From assembly GCF_021227995.1 (NCBI RefSeq), contig NZ_CP089301.1, forward strand, positions 1-64,000: 64,000 nucleotides of DNA, written 5' to 3'. Shown here piece after piece: positions 56,477 through 64,000 of this stretch; position 1 is the stretch's first letter, and each line of letters starts with the position of its first letter. Both the position numbers and the translations under genes were made by a program. The notes under the pieces are model-generated. The model searched no databases. It was not told the DNA's origin and was given only the letters and a program-made list of their open reading frames with translations. Origin of the DNA: Novosphingobium kaempferiae. Lineage in GTDB: Bacteria; Pseudomonadota; Alphaproteobacteria; Sphingomonadales; Sphingomonadaceae.

Positions 56477-57115
56477 ATGGCGACGACGGCATCCGACCAC
56501 GCCGCGCTGATGGACCGCGTCTATCGCTGGCAGCGCCCGATCTACGACCTGACACGCAAGTATTATCTCTTCGGCCGCGACCGGCTCATCAACGAGCTGG
56601 ACGCCAAGCCCGGCATGGCGGTGCTGGAGATCGGCTGCGGCACCGGGCGCAACCTCGCCATGGTCGGCAAGGTGTGGCGCGGGGTGCGCCTCCACGGGCT
56701 CGACATCTCCGCGGAGATGCTGCGCAGCGCGAGGCGGACGCTGGGCGGCGCGGGCACTCTGGCGCTCGGCGACGCCACCCGCTTCGACGCCAAGGCGCTG
56801 CTCGGGCGCGAGGGGTTCGAGCGGGTGATGCTCTCCTACGCCGTCTCGATGATCCCCGACTGGCAGGCGGCGCTGTCTCAGGCCGCCGCGACGCTGGCCC
56901 CGCGCGGGTCGCTCTACGTCGTGGATTTCGGCGACTGCTCCGGCCTCCCCTCGCCGCTGCGCAAGGCGCTGATCGGCTGGCTGGCGAAGTTCCACGTCAC
57001 GCCCCGGCTCGACCTTGCCGACGCGGCGGAGCGGGTGGCGCGCGAGCACGGGCTGGCGGTGGAGGTCACGCGCGGGCCTTTCGGCTATTACCAGATGGTG
57101 CGGCTTTCGCGTTGA
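56477..57115 (+). CDS. btaB: S-adenosylmethionine-dependent N-methyltransferase of betaine-lipid synthesis
   Basis: Adds three methyl groups to diacylglyceryl-homoserine to give DGTS. A 212-residue class I methyltransferase with VLEIGCGTGRNLAMVG (SAM site), GLDISAEML, and the late PFGYYQMVRL. The N terminus with DRVYRWQRPIYDLTRKYYLFGRD matches BtaB. Begins 5 bp after btaA. A hairpin without a T-run (gcgagggc/gccctcgc, 57130-57149) follows. Confidence 0.9.
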   Translation: MATTASDHAALMDRVYRWQRPIYDLTRKYYLFGRDRLINELDAKPGMAVLEIGCGTGRNLAMVGKVWRGVRLHGLDISAEMLRSARRTLGGAGTLALGDATRFDAKALLGREGFERVMLSYAVSMIPDWQAALSQAAATLAPRGSLYVVDFGDCSGLPSPLRKALIGWLAKFHVTPRLDLADAAERVAREHGLAVEVTRGPFGYYQMVRLSR

Positions 57116-57203
57116 AGAACACGGGAAATGCGAGGGCGATTGCCCTCGCGCTCCCGGAACTGTCGAAGTCTTGCCCCGCCGATATCGGGGCGCAACACAC
57201 GGA

Positions 57204-57265
57204 CTGTAAACAAACTGTCTCAATGAAGACGCTTCACAGACATGAAACTGTAACAATTACGTCAT
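57204..57265 (+). promoter_or_regulatory. Two Pho-box-like direct repeats upstream of the DUF2490 gene
   Basis: CTGTAAA CAAA CTGTCTC (57204-57221) has two CTGT half sites 11 bp apart and matches 14 of 18 consensus positions. CTGTAAC AATT ACGTCAT (57248-57265) matches 13 of 18 with the same spacing. The pair lies 36-97 bp before the start codon. Assignment to PhoB is inference. Confidence 0.5.
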
Positions 57266-57300
57266 AGTGGGCAGCCTCCAGCTTGGGAGGGGAATGCCGA

Positions 57301-57993
57301 ATGCGCTCGATCGTCACTGCGGTTGCCACGGGTCTTTGCTCGCTTGCCGTGCTTTTCGCGGCGGGTCCGGCCCGTGCATCGGAGGACGAACAGCTCTGGA
57401 CCGCCTCCACCGCCACCGTGAAGCTGGGCGACAAGTGGCGTGTCCTGCAGGACGTGACCGCCCGCTTCAGCAACGATCGCGACGGGCTCTACGAAATCGA
57501 GGCGAATACCCTGCTCGGCTACAAGGTCGCCGACAACGTGACCGTCTGGGTCGGCTACACCCACGACCCCAACTACAACGCAGGCCATTTCTCGGTGATG
57601 GAGCATCGCGGACGCCAGCAGATCACGATGGACAATATCCTGAAGATCGGCCCCGGCCAGCTCAGCGCGCGGATGCGCATCGAGGAGCGCTGGCGTGAAG
57701 GCGTGGGCGGCACGGCGTACCGGCTGCGGCCTTTCATCAAGTACGTCCTGCCCTTCCACAAGGACGGCAAGACGGCGCTGCTGCTGAGCCACGAAAGCTT
57801 CATCGACCTCAACCGCACCAACTTCCAGCGCATCCAGGGCGAGGAGCGCATGCGCAACCTGATCGCGATCACCACCCCGCTGGCGAAGAACGTGAACCTC
57901 GAGGTCGGCTACCTCCACCAGCACGGCTTCCGCCCCGATGCCGACGACAGCAACGACCATGCGGCTTCGATGACGCTGGGGTTCAGCTTCTAG
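57301..57993 (+). CDS. DUF2490-family outer-membrane protein
   Basis: A 230-residue protein with a signal peptide (cut near PARAS-ED) and a beta-rich body ending in an aromatic residue (LGFSF), the pattern of an outer-membrane beta-barrel. The strands contain DEQLWTASTATVKLG and GYTHDPNY, typical of DUF2490. Members are of unknown role; some associate with phosphate or lipid stress. The start has GAGGGG 8 nt upstream. It shares Pho-box-like repeats with btaA. Confidence 0.82.
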   Translation: MRSIVTAVATGLCSLAVLFAAGPARASEDEQLWTASTATVKLGDKWRVLQDVTARFSNDRDGLYEIEANTLLGYKVADNVTVWVGYTHDPNYNAGHFSVMEHRGRQQITMDNILKIGPGQLSARMRIEERWREGVGGTAYRLRPFIKYVLPFHKDGKTALLLSHESFIDLNRTNFQRIQGEERMRNLIAITTPLAKNVNLEVGYLHQHGFRPDADDSNDHAASMTLGFSF

Positions 57994-58008
57994 CGCGCCC
58001 CCTCCTTC

Positions 58009-58087
58009 GTCGTCATTGCGAGCACAGCGAAGCAATCCATCGTCGTGCGCCGACCGTGGATTGCTTCGCTGCGCTCGCAATGACGAC
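58009..58087. repeat. REP-like palindrome, family 1, copy D
   Basis: Arms gtcgtcattgcgagcacagc and the gcgctcgcaatgacgac side flank a 14-bp centre, with one mismatched position in the arms. It lies between the DUF2490 gene and the PLP enzyme gene. Confidence 0.85.
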
Positions 58088-58150
58088 AGGGTAGGTACTC
58101 GACCTGCGTATGGGGTTGCCCGCGCCGTTCCGGTGCCTGATACCGCCGCC

Positions 58151-59122
58151 ATGACCGAAACCCGCGAACCGACTGCCGAGGGCGTCGCCCGCGCCGCCCG
58201 CAAGGTGGCCGAGATCCTGCCCGTCACCCCCCTCCTCCCGCTGGAGGTCGATGGCCGCACGATCTGGTGCAAGGCCGAATGCCTGCAACCCGTCGGCGCC
58301 TTCAAGATCCGCGGCGCGTGGCATCGCCTGACCGACCTGTCGGCCGAGGAGCGCCCTCGCGGCGTCGTCGGCGTCTCCAGCGGCAACCATGCGCAGGGCG
58401 TGGCCTGGGCCGCGCGGCGGTTGGGGATCACCGCCGCCATCGTCATGCCCGTCGACGCTCCGCAGGTGAAGCTGGCCAACACCCGCGCGCTCGGCGCCGA
58501 AGTCGTGCTCTACGACCGCCCCGGCGGCGAGGACCGCGACGAAGTGGCGGCCCGCGTCTGCGCGGAGCGCGGCGCCACCCTCGTCCACGCCTATGCCGAC
58601 CCGTGGATCATCGAGGGCCAGGGCAGCACCGGGATCGAGATCGCCGCGCAGATGGAGCAATGGGCGGGCGGCGCGCCGGACCTGATCGTCGCGCCCTGCG
58701 GCGGCGGTGGGCTGACGGCGGGCCTCGCCCTCGCCGCTCCCGACGCGCGCATCGTGCCGGTCGAGCCCGAAGGCTGGGACGACGTGCGCCGCTCGCTCGC
58801 CTCGGGCCGGATCGAGCGCGTCGCCGCCGACGCGCCGCCGACCGCCTGCGACGCCCTCCAGACGCCCGCGACGCGGCCGGTCAACTTCAAGGTGCTTCAG
58901 GCCCGCTGCCCCTTCGGCCTCGTCGCCACGCCTGCGGAAGTCCGCGCAGCCCAGCGCCTCGCCTTCGCGAAACTGCGCCTCGTGATGGAACCCGGCGGCG
59001 CGGCGGCGCTGGCGGCGGTGCTCGCGGGCAAGGTGGAACTGGGCGAGCGGACCGCCGTGGTCCTCTCCGGCGGCAACACCGATGCGGACGCCTTCGCAAA
59101 AGTGCTGGCCGGGAACGACTGA
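58151..59122 (+). CDS. PLP-dependent threonine dehydratase/serine racemase-like enzyme
   Basis: A 323-residue fold-type II PLP enzyme with the Lys52 motif QPVGAFKIRGAW, the substrate loop SSGNHAQGVA and the phosphate loop PCGGGGLTAGLAL, typical of biosynthetic-like threonine/serine dehydratases and serine racemases. It lacks the C-terminal ACT regulatory domain of IlvA, so it is probably not allosterically controlled by isoleucine. Serine, threonine or hydroxy-aspartate are possible substrates. Followed by REP elements rather than another gene. Confidence 0.88.
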   Translation: MTETREPTAEGVARAARKVAEILPVTPLLPLEVDGRTIWCKAECLQPVGAFKIRGAWHRLTDLSAEERPRGVVGVSSGNHAQGVAWAARRLGITAAIVMPVDAPQVKLANTRALGAEVVLYDRPGGEDRDEVAARVCAERGATLVHAYADPWIIEGQGSTGIEIAAQMEQWAGGAPDLIVAPCGGGGLTAGLALAAPDARIVPVEPEGWDDVRRSLASGRIERVAADAPPTACDALQTPATRPVNFKVLQARCPFGLVATPAEVRAAQRLAFAKLRLVMEPGGAAALAAVLAGKVELGERTAVVLSGGNTDADAFAKVLAGND

Positions 59123-59141
59123 GCAGTCCTCCCCCAACCCT

Positions 59142-59246
59142 CGTCGCCCCTGCGAAGGCAGGGGCCCATCGCCCCTCTAGTCACAGCACCGTGCTCACCG
59201 CGAAGCCGCCAGCTTGGGATGGGCCCCTGCCTTCGCAGGGGCGACG
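59142..59246. repeat. Inverted repeat element, family 3
   Basis: Two perfect 29-bp arms (59142-59170 and 59218-59246) flank a 47-bp centre; each arm contains its own hairpin around gcccctgcg/aaggcaggggc. It lies in the 250-bp gap after the PLP enzyme gene. The sequence resembles the cccctgcgaaggcagg palindromes common in sphingomonads. Confidence 0.85.
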
Positions 59247-59376
59247 GGGAGTGGGTGGCGAAGGGTATGCGTCCCGCCCCGGCACACCGCTCCGACCCCC
59301 AAAAACTCCCGATGGAACCGCCAGCCGATGCGCGATATATTCCCGGTATAAAGACAAGAAACTTCGGGAGTGCATC

Positions 59377-59607
59377 GTGGACAAGGGTATCTCCGTCCAC
59401 GCGCTGAAGCCGTTCAAGATCGTCTTCATCGGCGTGGAACTGTTCTTCATCCTCATCACGCTGGCGGCGCTGGCGGACGTGGTTCTCGGCGAGAACTGGG
59501 GCCTCGGGTGGAGCGTGTTCTTCCTCGGCTTCATCGCCAGCGCGTGGGGCGCGGTCGCCTACCCGGTGTGCGGCGGGTGCTGCGGCTGGGGTGGCGAGAA
59601 GGGTTGA
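59377..59607 (+). CDS. Small membrane protein with a Cys-Cys tail
   Basis: A 76-residue protein with two predicted membrane helices (IVFIGVELFFILITLAAL and VFFLGFIASAWGAVAY) separated by a short loop, and a C-terminal VCGGCCGWGG tail. It starts at a GTG with GGGAG 6 nt upstream. Three clustered Cys at the end could bind metal or carry a modification; not recognised as a known family. Confidence 0.55.
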   Translation: MDKGISVHALKPFKIVFIGVELFFILITLAALADVVLGENWGLGWSVFFLGFIASAWGAVAYPVCGGCCGWGGEKG

Positions 59608-59639
59608 GCACGAACCCGCTGGCCTGCTAGGGCGAGCCC

Positions 59640-59912
59640 ATGGATTTCGACGACCAGATGCGCCGCTACTTCGCGGCCGACGACCTCTCCACCGTCACCC
59701 CCGCCGGGATCGAAGCGGGGATCGAGCGGATGAAGGTCGACTTCGGCATGGAGCAGGACAAGGGCCGCCGCTTCGCGCTGTGGACGCTGATGTACATCCT
59801 CGGCTCCGCCCCCGACCTCGATGTCGCGTTCAAGGACGAGGAGGAGCGCAACGCCGCCCGCGATTTCATGGACATGATGGACCAGATGGAAGGCGGCTCG
59901 GGGGACGTGTGA
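59640..59912 (+). CDS. Conserved small cytoplasmic protein
   Basis: A 90-residue acidic protein (MDFDDQMRRYF at the start, KDEEERNAARDFMDMM near the end), probably all-helical and soluble. The gene follows the small membrane protein by 32 bp. No recognised domain. The helical, acidic character and the position suggest a small regulatory or accessory protein but do not show a role. Confidence 0.6.
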   Translation: MDFDDQMRRYFAADDLSTVTPAGIEAGIERMKVDFGMEQDKGRRFALWTLMYILGSAPDLDVAFKDEEERNAARDFMDMMDQMEGGSGDV

Positions 59913-59919
59913 CGGGGGC

Positions 59920-61179
59920 TCACCCCCGCACGAAGTAGCTCGCCAGTTCCACATGCGTGGACCAGCGGAACTGGCCGACCGGGCGCAGTTCCACCAGCCG
60001 GAAGCCCGCCTCGATGAGCCGCGCGGCGTCGCGCGACCAGCTCGACGGATTGCAGCTGACGTAGACCACGCGGCTGACGGTCGAATCGGCGATGCACTCC
60101 ACCTGCTCGCGCGCACCGGCACGCGGCGGGTCGAGGACGACGGCGGCGAAGCGGCTCAGCTCATCGGGCTGGAGCGGGTTGCGGAACAGGTCGCGGTGGG
60201 CCGAGAAGATCGGCAGCTGCGCCCGGTCCGCGCCCGCCTTGCAGGCCTGATGCACGTCGCGCGCGGCTTCGGCGGCCAGCACCTTCGTCTCGGGCCCGGC
60301 CAGTGCGAAGGCGAACGTGCCGAGGCCGGAGAACAGGTCCGCCACGGTCGGCGCGCCCGCCAGCCATTCGCGCGCGGCGTCGACCAGCGCGTTCTCACCG
60401 TCGAGCGTCGCCTGAAGGAACGAGCCCGGCGGGAACGGCACCTGCACGCCGCCTAAAGTCACCGTGACCGGCACCGGCTCCCACACCGTCTCAAAGCCGT
60501 AGCCCGCGTCCATCGTCAGGCGCGCCAGCTTGTGCTCGCGGGCGAAGTCCAGCATCGCTTCGGTCGCGGAAAGGCCCTCAGCGGTCAGGCCCTTGACGCC
60601 AAGATCGATCCCCTGGTCCACCAGCGTCATCTCGATGTCGGCGGCCATGCGGGCCTGTACCTTGCCGGGTGCGGGCTTGCCGTGCCGCCCCTTCTTGACC
60701 GGCGCGGCCTTGCCCATGGTGATGAGCAGCTTGCGCAGCGGTCCCAGCAGCGCGACGATCTCGGGCACGAGGACGGGGCATTCCTCCAGCTCGACCAGCC
60801 GGTGCGACTTCGCCTCGCGGAAGCCGATCACCACGCGCCCGCCCGAACTCTCGGCGCGCAGCGAGGCGCGGCGGCGCGAGGACGGCGGCGAGAGATGCGG
60901 CGGCGCCAGCAGCTCCGCGCCCAGTTCCTGCGCGGCCGAGGCATTGGCGACGCGACCCTCGACGAAGGCGGTCAGGCTCTCCTCGTCCAACTGCTGCAGC
61001 TGGCAACCGCCGCAGCGGCCAAAGTGGCGACATGGCGGCTCGACGTGGTGCGGGCCCCACTCCAGCGTGCCGTCGATGCGCAGCTTGTCGCCGGGCGCGG
61101 CGCCCCAGGCGAAGCGGCCGGACGCGGTGACGCCGTCGCCCTTGGAGGCGATGCGCAGGATTTCTTCGGAGTCGGTCAT
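59920..61179 (-). CDS. TrmA/RlmD-family 5-methyluridine methyltransferase
   Basis: Methylates a uridine in RNA, most likely 23S rRNA. A 419-residue protein with an N-terminal TRAM-like/Fe-S region (Cys50, Cys56 and Cys59 in PPCRHFGRCGGCQLQ, the fourth Cys in EECPVL), the SAM site DLFSGLGTFAFAL and the catalytic motif VSCNPSSW with nucleophilic Cys. The Fe-S cluster and family motifs match RlmD (RumA) better than TrmA, which lacks the cluster, so 23S U1939 is the most likely target. Convergent with the small genes at 59.4-59.9 kb. Confidence 0.88.
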   Translation of the reverse strand: MTDSEEILRIASKGDGVTASGRFAWGAAPGDKLRIDGTLEWGPHHVEPPCRHFGRCGGCQLQQLDEESLTAFVEGRVANASAAQELGAELLAPPHLSPPSSRRRASLRAESSGGRVVIGFREAKSHRLVELEECPVLVPEIVALLGPLRKLLITMGKAAPVKKGRHGKPAPGKVQARMAADIEMTLVDQGIDLGVKGLTAEGLSATEAMLDFAREHKLARLTMDAGYGFETVWEPVPVTVTLGGVQVPFPPGSFLQATLDGENALVDAAREWLAGAPTVADLFSGLGTFAFALAGPETKVLAAEAARDVHQACKAGADRAQLPIFSAHRDLFRNPLQPDELSRFAAVVLDPPRAGAREQVECIADSTVSRVVYVSCNPSSWSRDAARLIEAGFRLVELRPVGQFRWSTHVELASYFVRG

Positions 61180-61218
61180 GGTGGCGCGCCTATGCCTGCG
61201 ACGCGCCGCGCCTGCAAG

Positions 61219-62646
61219 TTACAGGCACTCGGCCAGCGCAGCGGGCACCGCCGCCGCCAGTTGCCCCGCCGTGAACGCGGGCGGGCAGAGCCGGGCCGCC
61301 TCCCCGTGCAGCCACACGCCCTGACAGGCCGCCGCGAACGCATCGACCCCGGTGGCGACGCGGCTGGCGATGACGCCCGCAAGCACGTCCCCGGTCCCGG
61401 CAGTGGAGAGCCACGAACTCGCCCGCGCGGCGCAGGCCAGCCTGCCGTCGGGAGCGGCGACCACCGTGTCCGGTCCCTTGGCAACCACGACCATCCCGCT
61501 CGCCGCCGCCAGAGCCAGCGCGCGTTCCGGCCGCGTACCCGCGCCGTCGAGGTCGAAGGCCCGCTCCAGCGCGACCAGTTCGCCTTCGTGCGGCGTCGCG
61601 ATGACTGGCGCGATCATCGGCGCGCCGCGCCCGGCCAGATGGCGCGGGGCGAGCAGCACCAGTGCATCGGCATCGACCACCACCGGGACCGCATCGGCCA
61701 GCGCCACCGCCAGCCGCTCGCGCGCGATGGCGTCTCGGCCAAGGCCGGGGCCTACCAGCACGGCAGTGTTGCGGTCGTCGCTCAGCACATTGGCCAGCGC
61801 GCCCTGATCGACGACGAGATCGGCGGGGACGTTCCGCTTGCTGTCCGCGAACAGCTTCACGTAGCCCGCGCCCGCCCCTTGCGCCGCGACGCTCGCCAGC
61901 ACCGCCGCGCCGGGCATCGCCCCGCCGACGACGGCGAGAAGCCCGCGCCGGTACTTGTGCGCATCCGCTGCCGGAGCGCCGACCCGTGGCCGCCCGATGG
62001 CCTGCGCCGCGCCTTCGACCGCGCCGACGCCGATCGGCACCAGCCGCTGGCGGCCCATGCGCGCGCAGGCAGGCATCAGGAAATGCGCGAATTTCCATGC
62101 TCCGAGCGCAATCGTCAGCTCATATTCGGGCAGGCCCTCGTTGAGCAGCATTCCGGAATCGGACTGCACCCCGCTCGGCAGGTCCACCGCCACGCGGCGC
62201 GGGTGCGCCGCCGCCAGCCGGTCCAGCAGAGCCGCGTGCTCCACCGAAAGCGGGCGCTTCAGGCCGGTGCCGAAGAGGCAGTCCACCAGCACTTCGCCCT
62301 GCACCTGCGCATCGGGGCCGAGCACCTCACCGCCGAACAGCGCGCGCGCCTTGCGGCAGGCATCGGTCGCGGGCTCGCTCGCCGCCACGACCACGGCATG
62401 GCCGCCCCGCTCGCGAAGAGCCTCGGCGATGACATAGCCATCGCCGCCGTTGTTGCCGGGGCCGCAGAGCACCGTCACCCGATGCCGTCCGGCCATGCGC
62501 CAGACCCATTCCGCCGCCCCGCGCCCGGCTACCTGCATCAGCGTATCGACGCTGGATCCTGCCGCGATCAGCGCCTCCTCGGCCTCGCGCATCTGGCGGG
62601 CGGTCAGGATCTGGTCAGGCGCCGGGAGCAGGTCACTGTGCGGCAT
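61219..62646 (-). CDS. nnr: Bifunctional NAD(P)HX epimerase/ADP- or ATP-dependent dehydratase
   Basis: Repairs hydrated NAD(P)H: the N-terminal domain epimerises, the C-terminal kinase-like domain dehydrates. The 475-residue protein has the epimerase core VLCGPGNNGGDGYVIAEALRE with the nearby Asp and Lys pattern, and the dehydratase/ribokinase-like core ATPHEGELVAL and STAGTGDVLAGVIASR with the catalytic Gly-Asp. The length matches the fused bacterial form. Its 5' end overlaps the lipoprotein gene by 14 bp. Confidence 0.95.
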   Translation of the reverse strand: MPHSDLLPAPDQILTARQMREAEEALIAAGSSVDTLMQVAGRGAAEWVWRMAGRHRVTVLCGPGNNGGDGYVIAEALRERGGHAVVVAASEPATDACRKARALFGGEVLGPDAQVQGEVLVDCLFGTGLKRPLSVEHAALLDRLAAAHPRRVAVDLPSGVQSDSGMLLNEGLPEYELTIALGAWKFAHFLMPACARMGRQRLVPIGVGAVEGAAQAIGRPRVGAPAADAHKYRRGLLAVVGGAMPGAAVLASVAAQGAGAGYVKLFADSKRNVPADLVVDQGALANVLSDDRNTAVLVGPGLGRDAIARERLAVALADAVPVVVDADALVLLAPRHLAGRGAPMIAPVIATPHEGELVALERAFDLDGAGTRPERALALAAASGMVVVAKGPDTVVAAPDGRLACAARASSWLSTAGTGDVLAGVIASRVATGVDAFAAACQGVWLHGEAARLCPPAFTAGQLAAAVPAALAECL

Positions 62647-62998
62647 CGGGCTTCACCGTCGCGGGAAAGAGATAGCGGTCGGCGCCCACGGTAACGTCGA
62701 GGCGCTGGTCCACAAGCCGGATCTGCGCGCCCGGTGGCCCGGACAGGCCCTTGCCGTCGTCGGTCACACGGAAGCTGCGGAACGCGCCATCCGGGTGATG
62801 GACGACGAGGGTGAGGCCGCCGTCCTTCTCGATCCGCTCCACCGAGCAGGCGGGCTTCAGCTCCGCCGAGCCGCCCACCGCGCAGTCGATGTGCTCCAGC
62901 CCCACCGCGACCGGCGGCGGTTCCTCGTTACCGGAGCAGGCGGCGAGCAGGAGCGCGCAGGCAAGCGGCGCGAGCGGGGTGCGGAAATGGTCTGCCAT
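62633..62998 (-). CDS. Lipoprotein of unknown function
   Basis: A 121-residue protein with a lipoprotein signal (LLLAAC, lipid on Cys) and a small beta-rich mature domain with two later Cys (HIDCAVG, PACSVE), probably a disulfide. It overlaps nnr by 14 bp, so the two are co-translated. No family recognised. Confidence 0.7.
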   Translation of the reverse strand: MADHFRTPLAPLACALLLAACSGNEEPPPVAVGLEHIDCAVGGSAELKPACSVERIEKDGGLTLVVHHPDGAFRSFRVTDDGKGLSGPPGAQIRLVDQRLDVTVGADRYLFPATVKPDAAQ

Positions 62999-63051
62999 CC
63001 CCGCAAGTTAGGCAGCGCGGGCGGGATAGGGAACCGTCTGAGGGAAAACAC

Positions 63052-63129
63052 TTCGTCATTGCGAGCGGAGCGAAGCAATCCACGGTCGCGCAAGGCGCTG
63101 GATTGCTTCGCTTCGCTCGCAATGACGAA
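63052..63129. repeat. REP-like palindrome, family 1, copy E
   Basis: Arms ttcgtcattgcgagcggagc and its complement side, with a 14-bp centre, lie between the lipoprotein gene and ilvD. A family 2 half element follows 22 bp later. Confidence 0.85.
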
Positions 63130-63150
63130 AGAAGAATGCCGCAAACACGC

Positions 63151-63194
63151 GCCTAAAGACCGCCAGCGGTCCCGGGTCGAGCCCGGGACGACGG
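63151..63194. repeat. Half REP element, family 2
   Basis: Contains gcctaaagaccgccagcggtcccgggtcgagcccgggacgacgg-type arm units seen in the full elements at 26546 and 30057. It lies directly downstream of the family 1 copy and 6 bp before the ilvD stop, making a composite repeat. Confidence 0.7.
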
Positions 63195-63200
63195 CCGGTC

Positions 63201-64000
63201 TTACCCCCGCTTGAGCTGGGTCACGTCGCGGATCGCACCGCGCGCGGCGCTGGTGGTCATCGCGGCGTAGGCCTGCAGCGCGGCCGAGACCTTGCGCGGG
63301 CGCGGATGCACCGGGGACCAGGCGTCGGCCCCGCGCGCTTCCTGCTGCGAGCGGCGGTGCGCCATGACCTCGTCCGAGATCATCAGGTTGATGGTGCGGC
63401 CGGGGATGTCGATCTCGATGGTATCGCCGTTCTCGACGAGGCCGATCTCGCCGCCTTCCGCCGCCTCGGGCGAGGCGTGGCCGATGGAGAGGCCCGAGGT
63501 GCCGCCCGAGAAGCGCCCGTCGGTCAGCAGCGCGCAGGCTTTGCCCAGACCCTTCGACTTGAGGTAGCTGGTGGGGTAGAGCATTTCCTGCATGCCCGGC
63601 CCGCCGCGCGGCCCTTCGTAGCGGATGACCACGACGTCGCCCGCGCCGACCTGCCCGCCAAGGATGCCCGCGACCGCCGCGTCCTGCGATTCGTAAACGC
63701 GCGCGGTGCCGGTGAACTTGAGGATGGAGTCGTCCACGCCCGCCGTCTTCACGATGCAGCCGTCACGCGCGATGTTGCCGTAGAGCACGGCGAGGCCGCC
63801 GTCCTGGCTGAACGCATGCTCCTTGGAGCGGATGACGCCGTTCTCGCGGTCGAGGTCGAGGCTTTCCCAGCGGCGCGACTGGCTGAACGCGGTCTGCGTG
63901 GGCACGCCGCCCGGCGCGGCCTTGAAGAATTCCTGCACCGACGGCTCGTTGGTGCGGCTGATGTCCCAGCGGTTGAGCGCGTCGCCCAGCGTGCGGCTGT
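63201..64000 (-). CDS. ilvD: Dihydroxy-acid dehydratase, 3' part (gene continues past the right edge)
   Basis: Dehydrates dihydroxy-isovalerate and dihydroxy-methylvalerate in branched-chain amino-acid synthesis with an Fe-S cluster. Only the C-terminal part is inside the window: about 265 residues, ending TQLKRG. It contains the conserved [41 protein letters not shown] and GHASPEA segments of the IlvD/Edd family. The 5' end, with the cluster Cys motifs, lies beyond 64000. The stop is TAA. The PLP dehydratase at 58 kb may be metabolically linked. Confidence 0.95.
   Translation of the reverse strand, partial: SRTLGDALNRWDISRTNEPSVQEFFKAAPGGVPTQTAFSQSRRWESLDLDRENGVIRSKEHAFSQDGGLAVLYGNIARDGCIVKTAGVDDSILKFTGTARVYESQDAAVAGILGGQVGAGDVVVIRYEGPRGGPGMQEMLYPTSYLKSKGLGKACALLTDGRFSGGTSGLSIGHASPEAAEGGEIGLVENGDTIEIDIPGRTINLMISDEVMAHRRSQQEARGADAWSPVHPRPRKVSAALQAYAAMTTSAARGAIRDVTQLKRG

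Overview
This is a GC-rich, gene-dense stretch of an alphaproteobacterial chromosome, most likely from the Sphingomonadales (Novosphingobium/Sphingobium-like). Support for that comes from the C4-type hemA (5-aminolevulinate synthase), a betaine-lipid btaA-btaB pair, an aspartate-semialdehyde-dependent polyamine route, several small proteins I associate with sphingomonads, and dispersed palindromic repeats of a type common in these genomes. The placement is inferred from gene content; there is no rRNA gene here. I see no prophage, transposase, CRISPR array or plasmid replication gene. The region reads as core chromosome.

Layout. 1-8.1 kb: a gene-free stretch with a leftward promoter and terminator, then ahcY with a 20-bp palindromic operator, a secreted protein, a Prx5-type peroxiredoxin, an SDR protein, a GT-C-like membrane protein, and the coupled PLD-family/folE pair. 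8.1-17.5 kb: a SnoaL-like protein, a duplicated-domain periplasmic protein, two identical tRNA-Arg(ACG) genes, a Nudix hydrolase, two Flp pilins, an M48 protease with LysM, a leftward xerD operon and the divergent aroK-aroB pair. 17.5-31.5 kb: a candidate structured RNA, a POT transporter, then about 11 kb of leftward genes for propionyl-CoA catabolism (pccB, thiolase, mce, scpA, bioB, an esterase, pccA, a CsaA-like protein, a thioesterase), followed by gor.

31.6-50.1 kb: a small hydrolase, pgi, the lepB-rnc-era-SGNH lipoprotein operon, a membrane glycosyltransferase, topA with a tiny HTH gene, a von Willebrand A protein, the plsY-dprA pair, murI with a degenerate metallo-beta-lactamase-fold protein, hemA and an old-yellow-enzyme homologue. 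50.1-55 kb: polyamine genes (ornithine decarboxylase, nspC, a DUF486 protein, a Cys-rich lipoprotein, carboxynorspermidine dehydrogenase). 55-58 kb: btaA-btaB and a DUF2490 protein, both preceded by Pho-box-like direct repeats. 58-64 kb: a PLP enzyme, small proteins, a TrmA/RlmD-type methyltransferase, bifunctional nnr, a lipoprotein and the 3' part of ilvD running off the right edge.

How the genes connect: pccA/pccB, mce and scpA carry propionyl-CoA to succinyl-CoA, while bioB supplies the biotin cofactor from the same array. ODC, the Lys1-like dehydrogenase and NspC can make spermidine-type polyamines without SpeD/SpeE. BtaA/BtaB would replace phospholipids with betaine lipid, probably under phosphate limitation. 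Nothing here is clearly a new biological system. The most interesting unexplained items are the two gene-free stretches that look transcribed, the Pho-box-like arrays, the polyamine operon with its embedded lipoprotein and membrane protein, and a few proteins that keep a fold but lack catalytic residues.
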